This document shows, in pieces, positions 13,633 to 22,417 of a stretch of 53,537 bases of DNA. The stretch comes from Bacteroidia bacterium (GTDB lineage: Bacteria > Bacteroidota > Bacteroidia > Bacteroidales > VadinHA17), in the NCBI GenBank assembly GCA_026391475.1, contig JAPLED010000059.1, forward strand, positions 1 through 53,537, in the 5' to 3' direction. The translations under genes and the position numbers were made by a program. The notes below the pieces were generated by a model that was not told the origin of the DNA, did no database searches, and saw only the letters and a list, made by a program, of their open reading frames with translations. Position 1 is the stretch's first letter, and each line of letters begins with the position of its first letter.

Positions 13633-14079
13633 ATGGAAATTATATTAATACAGGACGTCAACAAGCTTGGGCAGAAGGACGATATCGTAAATGTTAAAAA
13701 CGGGTACGGAAGAAATTTTCTGATTCCACTGGGCTTTGCCATTGCTGCATCATCTTCAGCAAAAAAGATGCATACTGAAAATCTCAGGCAGAGAGCTCAT
13801 AAAGAAGAGAAGATTAAGATAGCAGCCCAGGCAATAGCAGGCAAACTTGCTGATGTAAAAATTATCGTAGGTGCAAAAACCAGTACATCAGGGAAAATTT
13901 TCGGTTCAGTTAACACTATCCAGATAGCTGAGGCACTGAAGGAAAAAGGGTTTGATATTGACCGTAAAAACATTACCCTCCCTGAAGATCAGATCAAGGA
14001 AGTCGGTAATTACAAAGCTTTTATCAAACTTCACAGGGATGTAAGAGTTGAAGTTGATTTTGAGATCAAAGGAGAATAA
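13633..14079 (+). CDS. rplI: 50S ribosomal protein bL9
   Basis: 148 aa; MEIILIQDVNKLGQKDDIVNVKNGYGRNFLIPLGFA. Confidence 0.98.
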   Translation: MEIILIQDVNKLGQKDDIVNVKNGYGRNFLIPLGFAIAASSSAKKMHTENLRQRAHKEEKIKIAAQAIAGKLADVKIIVGAKTSTSGKIFGSVNTIQIAEALKEKGFDIDRKNITLPEDQIKEVGNYKAFIKLHRDVRVEVDFEIKGE

Positions 14080-14100
14080 GATATCCTTAAACAGAAAGAG

Positions 14101-14130
14101 AATAGGGACGTGCAATTGCGTGTCCCTATT
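14101..14130. terminator. Bidirectional terminator between convergent rplI and ridA
   Basis: Near-perfect 30-bp inverted repeat: aatagggac (14101-14109) / gtccctatt (14122-14130) around a gcaattgc core. Confidence 0.75.
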
Positions 14131-14131
14131 T

Positions 14132-14509
14132 CTATTTCATAGCAATTGTTTCTATTTCTATTAAAGCACCCAGAGGCAACTCCTTAGCAGCAAATGCAGA
14201 TCTTGCCGGTTGTTTTTCAGGGTAATATCTGGCATAGACTTCATTCATAGCTTTGAAGTTAGATATATCGCTTAGGATACATGTTGATTTAACAACATCA
14301 CTAAAAGAATAACCTGCTACGTCAAGTATAGCGGAAATACTTCTAAAGACCCGTTCAGTCTGTACTGTAATATCTCCTTCAACTAACTTTCCTGTTTCAG
14401 GATTAATAGGAATCTGACCGGAAACGTAAAGTGTATTCCTCATTTCAACGGCCTGACTATAAGGTCCAATTGCGGCAGGAGCTTTTGATGTGCTGAAAAT
14501 TTTCTTCAT
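14132..14509 (-). CDS. ridA: RidA family protein
   Basis: 125 aa; APAAIGPYSQAVE, YVSGQIPINPETG, ARSAFAAKELPLGALIEIE. Confidence 0.95.
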   Translation of the reverse strand: MKKIFSTSKAPAAIGPYSQAVEMRNTLYVSGQIPINPETGKLVEGDITVQTERVFRSISAILDVAGYSFSDVVKSTCILSDISNFKAMNEVYARYYPEKQPARSAFAAKELPLGALIEIETIAMK

Positions 14510-14526
14510 GATGTCATATATTAGTT

Positions 14527-17199
14527 TTAGTATGTGTCATGGAAATCTTTTCTTCTTTCGTATTTCAGATCGCCAAGCACTGAAGCTTTAACTCTTATGG
14601 TAAAGTTCCACATTTGCATAGAACCGTTAGGTACCCAGTTTAAGTTCATCTCCCAGCAATGAAGGTCACGTGTAATTCCTATTTGTGTCATTGTAATTTT
14701 CTTGCTTGTGAAATCGTATCCGCTTGTGAAAGTGACCGACATCTTCTTAGTAATTGCAACACTGCCATTATTTAAAGAAAGCGCTTGAGTTATAGTCGAT
14801 TTTAAACCCGACTTGTAATAGTTGAAGATGTAACTTATATTAAGCGTCCATGGAACATTAAAAACCGGATAGCCGTATTCGTCGTGGAGCACTGCACCTG
14901 TATTCTGCTGTGCAAGATCATTTGGACCAGCCATTCCGTTATTTCCCGCGGCCCCCTGAGTTAATGCGTTCTGAGGAGGGGTATTTGTTTTTTTCTTATC
15001 CTTGTTTCTCTTCAGAAAATCGCTAAGACTAAAATCGAGACTTGTTGTAAAATTATTAAGCCTCATTAATTTCTTATTCTGAGTATATGCAAAGGTTTTA
15101 ATAGTTCTTCCTGTGCTATCTTGGCCATAAAGTGAAAAACTGCTGTTAGCAGAAATACCTATGTTCTCAAGGATTGTTGTCCTTATCTGCATGGAAACCG
15201 GCGCCCATTTCATTGAATCAGCAAAAACATTATATGAGGTATTTATGCTAAAATTATCGATAATCTTAACCTTCTTTGCCTTTCCGGTGGTGTCATCCCG
15301 GGCAAACACTTTGGCCTCCACAATATTAACCAGGCTTAATGAAATATTTCCGCTTTTCTGTGATAAGGAAGGTGTGCCAAAAATATTCCCTTCGTAAATG
15401 GAATATTCACTAAAAATTTTTTTCGTAGAATCGATCTGTACCTTTCTGTACATCCTGGAACTGAGCCCTGGGAGAGCAGGAACAAAACTAAAGCTTACCG
15501 AAGGCTTGATCACATGACGGATTGCCTGAAGTCTTGAATTTGGATTTGTAAAAGAAAATTTACCGAATAACTGAGGGTTAAAACTTGCACTGATTGATGG
15601 GTTTAATGCTTGTCCATAAAAAACACCCCTGATTGTATCGTTGACAACTGATGGTATTCTTTGATTATTATCAGGATTGACATAATCAGGTTTCCAATTT
15701 TTTATGATCTTTTGAGTATACATGACCCCTGAATAGGTTATAGACGGGGAGATCGAAAAATTTTTGAAAGGACGGATCTGAAAACTTAAGGGAATATCAT
15801 GCTTGAAACCATTTTTCATATTTTTCCAGACTGCAGATGTAAACAGGAGACTGTCATATGTATTTATTTGATTATCAAGTGATGCAGAATATGAAAGTTG
15901 AAGTTCCTGGTACCATTTTGTTGGTCCTGAACTATTTTTACCCCTGAACAGATAAATCCTTCCTGCATTAAAACTGACCTTGGGGAGATTAAGACTTACA
16001 GTTTTATTTTTGACATTCTGACTATGGTTCGCACTTACCGACAGATTGAAGGGGGTTCCATCCCATGATTTGGAATAACTTACGCTTGATTGGCGTTGGG
16101 TTGTTACATGTTCGGTAACAGTATAACTGTTGTTACGATCGTACCCGCTGGAACTCATATTCACACTGGCAGAGAATCTGGAGCCCGGTGCAGCTTTAGC
16201 ATCCTGAGTATAATCCCACCCTACCCTGTAGTTCTTGGATTCATTGTAATCAGGCAATCCTTTGTGTCCCATCTTATTATCAGCGTAACTAAAAGAAAAA
16301 TTTCCACTATATTTATACAGTCTTTTATAGTTGGTTTGTGCTGTAGCCATCCAGGTACCATTTGAGTATAGGTTTCCTTTCAGGGACAGATCAAAATAAT
16401 CGCTTAATGCAAAATAATAACCCCCTTCAGTAAGAGAATAACCCCGTGCCCGTTCTTCGCCAATACGGGGGATCAGTAATCCCGATGCAACTCTTTTGGT
16501 CTGGATAGGAAAAAAGCCGAAAGGAATAAAAAGTGGTAATGGTATTCCCTCGAGTACCAGGTTACCCGGGCCGGAAATAATCTTTTTGCCTGGGAATACT
16601 TTTGCACGGCGTAAATCGATATAAAAGTGAGGAGTATCGGCATCACATGTCGAAATTTTGCTTTGCGCAATGTTCGATGTTCCATCTTCAAGAAGTTTGG
16701 TGAAAGAAGTGTTGAGGAGGAGTCCACCTTCTTGTTTTGTGATAATGTTTTTAGCAAAACCATTATGCGTTTTAAAATTATATGTAAGCGTATCAGCTTC
16801 ATATTCCTGTGTTCCTTCTTTAAAAACCGGCTTACCTGAAATTTTTCCAGTCGTATCCATTCTTCCAACCGCAAAAACAAGGTTTGTTTTCATATCAAAA
16901 ACAATCGAATCGGCTTTGATTTCGATTTTTTCGTAATTTACTGTAGCTGTATTGACAAGAAACACTTTCTTATTGACTATATCTACTTTTTTATAACCAA
17001 CTGCTGTATAGGTAACCTTCGAGTTAATGGCATTGGGCGAGAAGTGGCGTAAGTTTTTCAGAGTGGTATCAGTTATCACAGAATCCTGTTGAATAATTAA
17101 TGTGTCCATAACATTTTTGCCTTCCTGAGAGAACAATGAAATAGATTGGACCATTACGAGGAACACTACAAGTAACCGCTTTTCTTTAAAAAAATACAA
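14527..17199 (-). CDS. lptD: Putative LPS-assembly protein LptD / OstA-like outer membrane protein
   Basis: 890 aa; N-terminal signal, OstA-like segment (GNLVLEGIPLPLFIPFGFFPIQTKRVASGLLIP) and a long beta-rich C-terminal region. Confidence 0.8.
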   Translation of the reverse strand: MYFFKEKRLLVVFLVMVQSISLFSQEGKNVMDTLIIQQDSVITDTTLKNLRHFSPNAINSKVTYTAVGYKKVDIVNKKVFLVNTATVNYEKIEIKADSIVFDMKTNLVFAVGRMDTTGKISGKPVFKEGTQEYEADTLTYNFKTHNGFAKNIITKQEGGLLLNTSFTKLLEDGTSNIAQSKISTCDADTPHFYIDLRRAKVFPGKKIISGPGNLVLEGIPLPLFIPFGFFPIQTKRVASGLLIPRIGEERARGYSLTEGGYYFALSDYFDLSLKGNLYSNGTWMATAQTNYKRLYKYSGNFSFSYADNKMGHKGLPDYNESKNYRVGWDYTQDAKAAPGSRFSASVNMSSSGYDRNNSYTVTEHVTTQRQSSVSYSKSWDGTPFNLSVSANHSQNVKNKTVSLNLPKVSFNAGRIYLFRGKNSSGPTKWYQELQLSYSASLDNQINTYDSLLFTSAVWKNMKNGFKHDIPLSFQIRPFKNFSISPSITYSGVMYTQKIIKNWKPDYVNPDNNQRIPSVVNDTIRGVFYGQALNPSISASFNPQLFGKFSFTNPNSRLQAIRHVIKPSVSFSFVPALPGLSSRMYRKVQIDSTKKIFSEYSIYEGNIFGTPSLSQKSGNISLSLVNIVEAKVFARDDTTGKAKKVKIIDNFSINTSYNVFADSMKWAPVSMQIRTTILENIGISANSSFSLYGQDSTGRTIKTFAYTQNKKLMRLNNFTTSLDFSLSDFLKRNKDKKKTNTPPQNALTQGAAGNNGMAGPNDLAQQNTGAVLHDEYGYPVFNVPWTLNISYIFNYYKSGLKSTITQALSLNNGSVAITKKMSVTFTSGYDFTSKKITMTQIGITRDLHCWEMNLNWVPNGSMQMWNFTIRVKASVLGDLKYERRKDFHDTY

Positions 17200-17277
17200 C
17201 TTAAATACTATTTTTGTATAGTTTTTGTGTGATACCGGGATGCAAGCGCAAAACTAATTAAAAAACATGAACTAAAA

Positions 17278-18435
17278 ATGAGTACAGGAATTAAAAACGG
17301 CAAACTTCATACCAATAATATATATGTAGTAAAATTGATTTTTCTCTTTATTGCATTCATTATTGTTTCAGGTTCAGCATCAGCTTTGAAGAATGATAAG
17401 GGCTGGGTAATTGTGATTGATGCAGGACATGGAGGAAAAGATCCCGGGGCTGTGGGATCCTTCAGCTATGAAAAGAATATCACATTAGCAATTGCTCTTA
17501 GAACGGGCGAATATATTGAACAGAATATCAAGAATGTAACTGTAATCTATACAAGGAAAAATGATACATTCGTTGAACTAAGGGACCGTGCCAATATTGC
17601 CAATAAGAATAATGCCGATCTTTTCATTTCAATACATGCCAACTGGGCAAAATCAAAAAATATCCAGGGAACCGAGACCTTTATAATGGGATTGGCAAAA
17701 AATGATCAGAATCTTGAAGTTGCAAAGAAAGAGAATGAGGTGATACTTCTGGAAAATGACTTCTCCACTAAATATGAAGGATTTGATCCAAAATCGCCGG
17801 AATCATATATCATATTTACTCTGATACAAAATATTTTTCAGGAACAGAGCACAGGTCTGGCATCAAAAATTCAAACCCAATACAAAGAGAATATATATAG
17901 AGCAGACAGAGGAGTCAAACAGGCCGGGTTCTGGGTATTGTTCATGACAACCATGCCCAGTGTTCTTACAGAAACTGGTTTTATTACTAATCCTTCTGAG
18001 GAAAAGTATCTTAACTCAAAACAGGGTCAGGATTATCTTGCTTCTGCCCTTTTCAAGGCCTGCAGAGACTATATCAATGAGATTGACAGTAAGAGTGGCA
18101 TGTCTCCGGTAAAGAACCAGAATCCCGAACCGGAACCTGACATTTCCACACCGGTAATTTCACCGGCAGGAGAAATAGTATTTATGGTTCAGATCGTCAC
18201 CTTTTCGTCAAAAAAAGAAGTTAAACCCGGAAATTTCAATGGGTTGACAGATGTTGTTGAATTAGATACACGGGATCGCTTCAGATACGCTACCGGCAGC
18301 TTTACTGATTATTCCGATGCTGTCAGGTATTTGAAAAAGATAGAAGCTGTATATCCTGATGCCTTCGTAATAGCAGTTAAAGACAACAAAATATTACCTT
18401 TGCAACAGGCTATGGAGCAAAAAAATAAAAAATAA
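17278..18435 (+). CDS. N-acetylmuramoyl-L-alanine amidase (Amidase_3)
   Basis: 385 aa; IDAGHGGKDPGAVG, FISIHANWA, PSVLTETGFITNPSEE. Confidence 0.95.
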   Translation: MSTGIKNGKLHTNNIYVVKLIFLFIAFIIVSGSASALKNDKGWVIVIDAGHGGKDPGAVGSFSYEKNITLAIALRTGEYIEQNIKNVTVIYTRKNDTFVELRDRANIANKNNADLFISIHANWAKSKNIQGTETFIMGLAKNDQNLEVAKKENEVILLENDFSTKYEGFDPKSPESYIIFTLIQNIFQEQSTGLASKIQTQYKENIYRADRGVKQAGFWVLFMTTMPSVLTETGFITNPSEEKYLNSKQGQDYLASALFKACRDYINEIDSKSGMSPVKNQNPEPEPDISTPVISPAGEIVFMVQIVTFSSKKEVKPGNFNGLTDVVELDTRDRFRYATGSFTDYSDAVRYLKKIEAVYPDAFVIAVKDNKILPLQQAMEQKNKK

Positions 18436-18448
18436 AATAAAATATTAA

Positions 18449-19402
18449 ATGAAAAAGATCTCAAACGAAGTCAAGGTTGGCGCTGTTGCATTATTGACAA
18501 TATTGGTTTTTATCTGGCTATACAATTTTCTTAAGGGAAAAGATTTTTTTACCAATTCGGCTTATTATTATACCGTTTATGATAAGATAGGCGGACTGGC
18601 AGAATCGAGCCCGGTTGAAATCAACGGATATAAAGTAGGTGTTGTTCAATCGATTGATTTTATAGATGCTGAAAGCGGCAGATTATTAGTTGTATTTTCA
18701 GTAAGCAAGGATTTTAAGCTCCCAAAGAATACAATTGCAGAAATTGTTCCAATATCTCTTCTGGGAGGAATGAAGGTTCAATTTGTTTATGGTAATGGTC
18801 CTGGAACATATTCTGATGGCGATACAATCCCCGGTTGGCTTGCAGAATCACTTACGGATAAAGTAGAAACGGAACTGTTACCTGTTAAGGATAAGATCAT
18901 AAATCTTATTATTGTCCTCGATTCTGTCATCAGTTCGGTAAATGAAGTAATGGATGCTGATTTTAAGAAGGATCTTGGCGGAACTCTTGCCAACCTTAAC
19001 AGTACCACAGAGAGCCTTGACAAGATAATCGGATCAAAAGAACAGGAACTTAAAGCCACACTTGATAATATCAATAAATTCAGCAAGATGCTTTCGGATA
19101 ATTCGGAAAAGATGAGCAGTACATTCAGCAATCTTGAATCAATTACCGATACCCTTGCAGCAGCTGACATCTATGCTTCTGTATCGAACCTTAAAGCAAG
19201 TCTTGAAAAAGCTGCCCTTTTGATAGACAATATGAATAATGGTAAAGGAACTGCGGGTCAATTCCTGACAAATGACACGCTTTATACAAATCTGACCAGT
19301 AGTCTGGAGAGTTTAAATGTACTTTTACAGGATATGAAGGCAAATCCAAAAAGATATATCCATTTTTCAATCTTCGGTAAAAAAAGTGCACATTCCAATT
19401 AG
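18449..19402 (+). CDS. MlaD family protein
   Basis: 317 aa; N-terminal TM followed by YYTVYDKIGGLAESSPVEINGYKVGVVQSI (MCE/MlaD domain). Confidence 0.9.
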   Translation: MKKISNEVKVGAVALLTILVFIWLYNFLKGKDFFTNSAYYYTVYDKIGGLAESSPVEINGYKVGVVQSIDFIDAESGRLLVVFSVSKDFKLPKNTIAEIVPISLLGGMKVQFVYGNGPGTYSDGDTIPGWLAESLTDKVETELLPVKDKIINLIIVLDSVISSVNEVMDADFKKDLGGTLANLNSTTESLDKIIGSKEQELKATLDNINKFSKMLSDNSEKMSSTFSNLESITDTLAAADIYASVSNLKASLEKAALLIDNMNNGKGTAGQFLTNDTLYTNLTSSLESLNVLLQDMKANPKRYIHFSIFGKKSAHSN

Positions 19403-19738
19403 TATTTTTCTAAAATTCAGATTATCTTGATCTTAAAAAAAAATATGAACCTATGACAAAATAGTCATCATTATAGTGAGATTATGTTGAATTTTGAGTA
19501 AGGACTCATAATGAGTTGTGTTACACCAACAAACCAATACTTATAATCATATATATTTGATATTCAATATTTTAATTAAAATAAAAAAAATCATTTTCAT
19601 AAGTTGCTGATGATTAAAAACATATACTTTTTTCGAGAAAATCAAGCAAAAATAATTTTTTTTATTAGTTTTTTTTTACAAATATTGCTACCTTAATCAG
19701 CTTGATTCTAACCAAGAGATTTTAAAAAACCAACCTAA

Positions 19739-21169
19739 ATGAATAAGTCACATAATGACGTTTGGAATAACTGTCTTCAGATAATAAGGGATATTATTCC
19801 ATCCATCAGTTTCAAGACATGGTTTGAACCGATCATTCCATTAAAACTTGAAAATAATGTTCTTACCATCCAGGTGCCAAGTCCGTTTTTTTATGAGTAT
19901 CTTGAAGAGCAGTATATAGATATTCTAAGGAAGACTCTCAGGCGAGAGATCGGAACTGATGCGAAGCTTGAATATAACGTCGTTATGGAGAACACTAATT
20001 ATTCCGATGGCAAACCATATACAGTAAGATATCCTTCAAGAAATAAAACAGACCTTAATAACAGACCGGTTCAGGTTCCTTTCGATGTTACGCAACCATC
20101 AATAAAAAATCCATTCGTTATTCCAGGTATTAAAAAAGTTCATTTTGATCCAAAACTGAATCCTGATTACAATTTTAGCAATTACGTGGAGGGGGAATGC
20201 AATAGACTGGCAAGGTCAGCAGGAATTGCTGTTGGCAACAATCCCGGGGGAACAGCTTTTAATCCGTTGATGATCTATGGTGATTCCGGACTTGGAAAAA
20301 CTCATCTTGCACAGGCAATCGGAATACTCGTTAAAGAGAAGCACCCTGACAAGATCGTCCTGTATGTCAATGCGAATAAGTTTCAGACTCAATTTGTAGA
20401 ATCAATAAGAAATAATAACAAAAACGATTTCCTCCATTTCTACCAGATGATTGATGTCCTAATCCTGGATGATGTACACGAGTTTGCCGGAAAGGAAAAA
20501 ACACAGGATACATTCTTCCATATCTTCAACCATCTCCATCAATCAGGAAAACAGTTGATTCTGACATGCGACAGACCTCCTGTCGAACTTCAGGGAATGG
20601 AACAGAGACTTCTTTCAAGGTTCAAATGGGGACTACAGGCTGATCTTCAAAGACCTGATTATGAGACCCGGCTGGCTGTTCTAAAGAAGAAGGCATATAA
20701 CGACGGTATCGAATTACCGGAAGAAATATTCGAATTTCTGGCTGTAAATATCTCCAATAATATAAGGGAGCTTGAAGCTATTTTGATATCTCTTTATGCC
20801 CAATCTACACTAAACAGAAAAGAGATAACACTCGACCTGGCCAGATTGATGGTTGAAAAACTTATTAGTACGGCAAGACGTGAAATAACAATTGAATATA
20901 TCCAGAAGATAGTATGCGATTATTATAAGATTCCTATTGATTTTATTCAGGGAAAGACCAGAAAGAGAGAGATTGTTCAGGCGAGACAAGTATCGATGTA
21001 TTTTTCAAAAAGCCTTACAAAAGCATCTCTGGCCAGTATAGGGTCACATATCGGTGGCAAAGATCATGCAACAGTTTTGCATGCCTGTAAGACCGTTAAT
21101 AACCTTATAGACACTGATAAACATTTCAGAAACCAGATAAATGAAATTGAGAAGAAACTCAAAGTATAA
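19739..21169 (+). CDS. dnaA: Chromosomal replication initiator protein DnaA
   Basis: 476 aa; MIYGDSGLGKTHLAQAIG Walker A, LILDDVHEF Walker B, GGKDHATVLHACKTV DnaA-box-binding signature. Confidence 0.98.
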   Translation: MNKSHNDVWNNCLQIIRDIIPSISFKTWFEPIIPLKLENNVLTIQVPSPFFYEYLEEQYIDILRKTLRREIGTDAKLEYNVVMENTNYSDGKPYTVRYPSRNKTDLNNRPVQVPFDVTQPSIKNPFVIPGIKKVHFDPKLNPDYNFSNYVEGECNRLARSAGIAVGNNPGGTAFNPLMIYGDSGLGKTHLAQAIGILVKEKHPDKIVLYVNANKFQTQFVESIRNNNKNDFLHFYQMIDVLILDDVHEFAGKEKTQDTFFHIFNHLHQSGKQLILTCDRPPVELQGMEQRLLSRFKWGLQADLQRPDYETRLAVLKKKAYNDGIELPEEIFEFLAVNISNNIRELEAILISLYAQSTLNRKEITLDLARLMVEKLISTARREITIEYIQKIVCDYYKIPIDFIQGKTRKREIVQARQVSMYFSKSLTKASLASIGSHIGGKDHATVLHACKTVNNLIDTDKHFRNQINEIEKKLKV

Positions 21170-21171
21170 AA

Positions 21172-22335
21172 ATGGATACGAAAAACTTTACTGAAAAGTT
21201 TTATGAAAAATACGGGAACAGGAACGAGAAACCTGTTCTTTTTTTCTCACCCGGCAGGGTTAATCTGATTGGAGAGCATACTGATTATAACGGCGGATTT
21301 GTTTTTCCGTGCGCTTTAAACTATGGAACTTATCTTCTAATCCGTAAAATTGAGGGTAACATTCTAAAATTCAGCACAATTAACTTCAACGACGATGTAG
21401 AAACCGAACTAAAAGGGTTATTCGTTAATACAAGTAAAAAATGGATAAACTATCCTCTTGGAGTAATAAACGAGTTTCTGAAGAAGGGAATAAAAATATC
21501 GGGGCTTGAGTTTCTTTATTACGGTGATGTACCAAACGGAGCAGGTCTCTCCTCTTCAGCTTCAATTGAAATGGTTACTGCAGTTGCCCTGAATGAATTT
21601 TATAACGCCGGCTTTGGTACTCTTGAACTTGTTAAGATGAGCCAGAAAGCTGAAAACGAATTTGTAGGGATGAATTGCGGAATAATGGATCAGTTTGCTG
21701 TCGGGTTTGGTAAAAAAGATCATGCAATTTTTCTGAATTGCGATACATTATCTTTTGAAAATGTTCCGATCATACTAAATGATTGTTCTCTTATAATTAC
21801 AAATACCAACAAAAGAAGAGGACTAACCGATTCAAAGTATAATGAACGGCGTGGCGAATGCGATAAAGCTGTTGAGTTACTTCAGGCATATAAGCCTATC
21901 CGCAATTTAAGTGAACTCAATACTGGTGAAATCCATCTTCTGGAAAAATATATTAAAGATCCTGCAGTCAGAAAAAGAGCAAAGCATGTTATCAGTGAGA
22001 ACGGAAGAGTTGTTGAAGCTGTGAAAGTACTGAAAGGCAATAACATAATCCGTTTCGGTGAACTTATGAATCTTTCTCACGACTCACTTAAAGATGATTA
22101 TGAAGTGACCGGTATTGAGCTCGACACATTAGTTTATGAAGGAAGGAAACTTCCCGGAGTCATTGGTACACGGATGACCGGAGCAGGTTTTGGAGGATGT
22201 ACTGTAAGTATCGTTAAGAAAGCAGACTCTGCAAAATTCATGTCAGAACTTGCCGCTGTTTACCAGAAGAAAACCGGGCTGGTGCCGGATTTTTATCAAC
22301 CTGAGATCGGGGACGGTGCTGAAAGGATAGGATAA
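21172..22335 (+). CDS. galK: Galactokinase
   Basis: 387 aa; PGRVNLIGEHTDYNGGFVFPCAL, PNGAGLSSSASIE, GARMTGAGFGGCTVSIV-like (GTRMTGAGFGGCTVSIV). Confidence 0.96.
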   Translation: MDTKNFTEKFYEKYGNRNEKPVLFFSPGRVNLIGEHTDYNGGFVFPCALNYGTYLLIRKIEGNILKFSTINFNDDVETELKGLFVNTSKKWINYPLGVINEFLKKGIKISGLEFLYYGDVPNGAGLSSSASIEMVTAVALNEFYNAGFGTLELVKMSQKAENEFVGMNCGIMDQFAVGFGKKDHAIFLNCDTLSFENVPIILNDCSLIITNTNKRRGLTDSKYNERRGECDKAVELLQAYKPIRNLSELNTGEIHLLEKYIKDPAVRKRAKHVISENGRVVEAVKVLKGNNIIRFGELMNLSHDSLKDDYEVTGIELDTLVYEGRKLPGVIGTRMTGAGFGGCTVSIVKKADSAKFMSELAAVYQKKTGLVPDFYQPEIGDGAERIG

Positions 22336-22350
22336 TTAACCCACCCCTAC

Positions 22351-22366
22351 CCCCTCCCAGGAGGGG
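22351..22366. repeat. C/G-rich hairpin between convergent genes
   Basis: cccctc (22351-22356) ccag gagggg (22361-22366), followed by attttag; similar in style to the palindromes at 32964-33044. Confidence 0.55.
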
Positions 22367-22389
22367 ATTTTAGTTGAGTAACTTTTGTC

Positions 22390-22417
22390 TTTTTACTTTT
22401 TACTTTTTACTTTTTAC
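22390..22417. repeat. Heptad tandem array (TTTTTAC)x4 overlapping CDS stop
   Basis: Four perfect 7-bp units. The stop codon of the minus-strand CDS (22400-22402, tta) lies inside the array. Confidence 0.9.

Noticed and set aside
19403-19738. AT-rich region upstream of dnaA as oriC
   Set aside because: No TTATNCACA-type DnaA boxes were found by eye; AT-richness alone is not enough.
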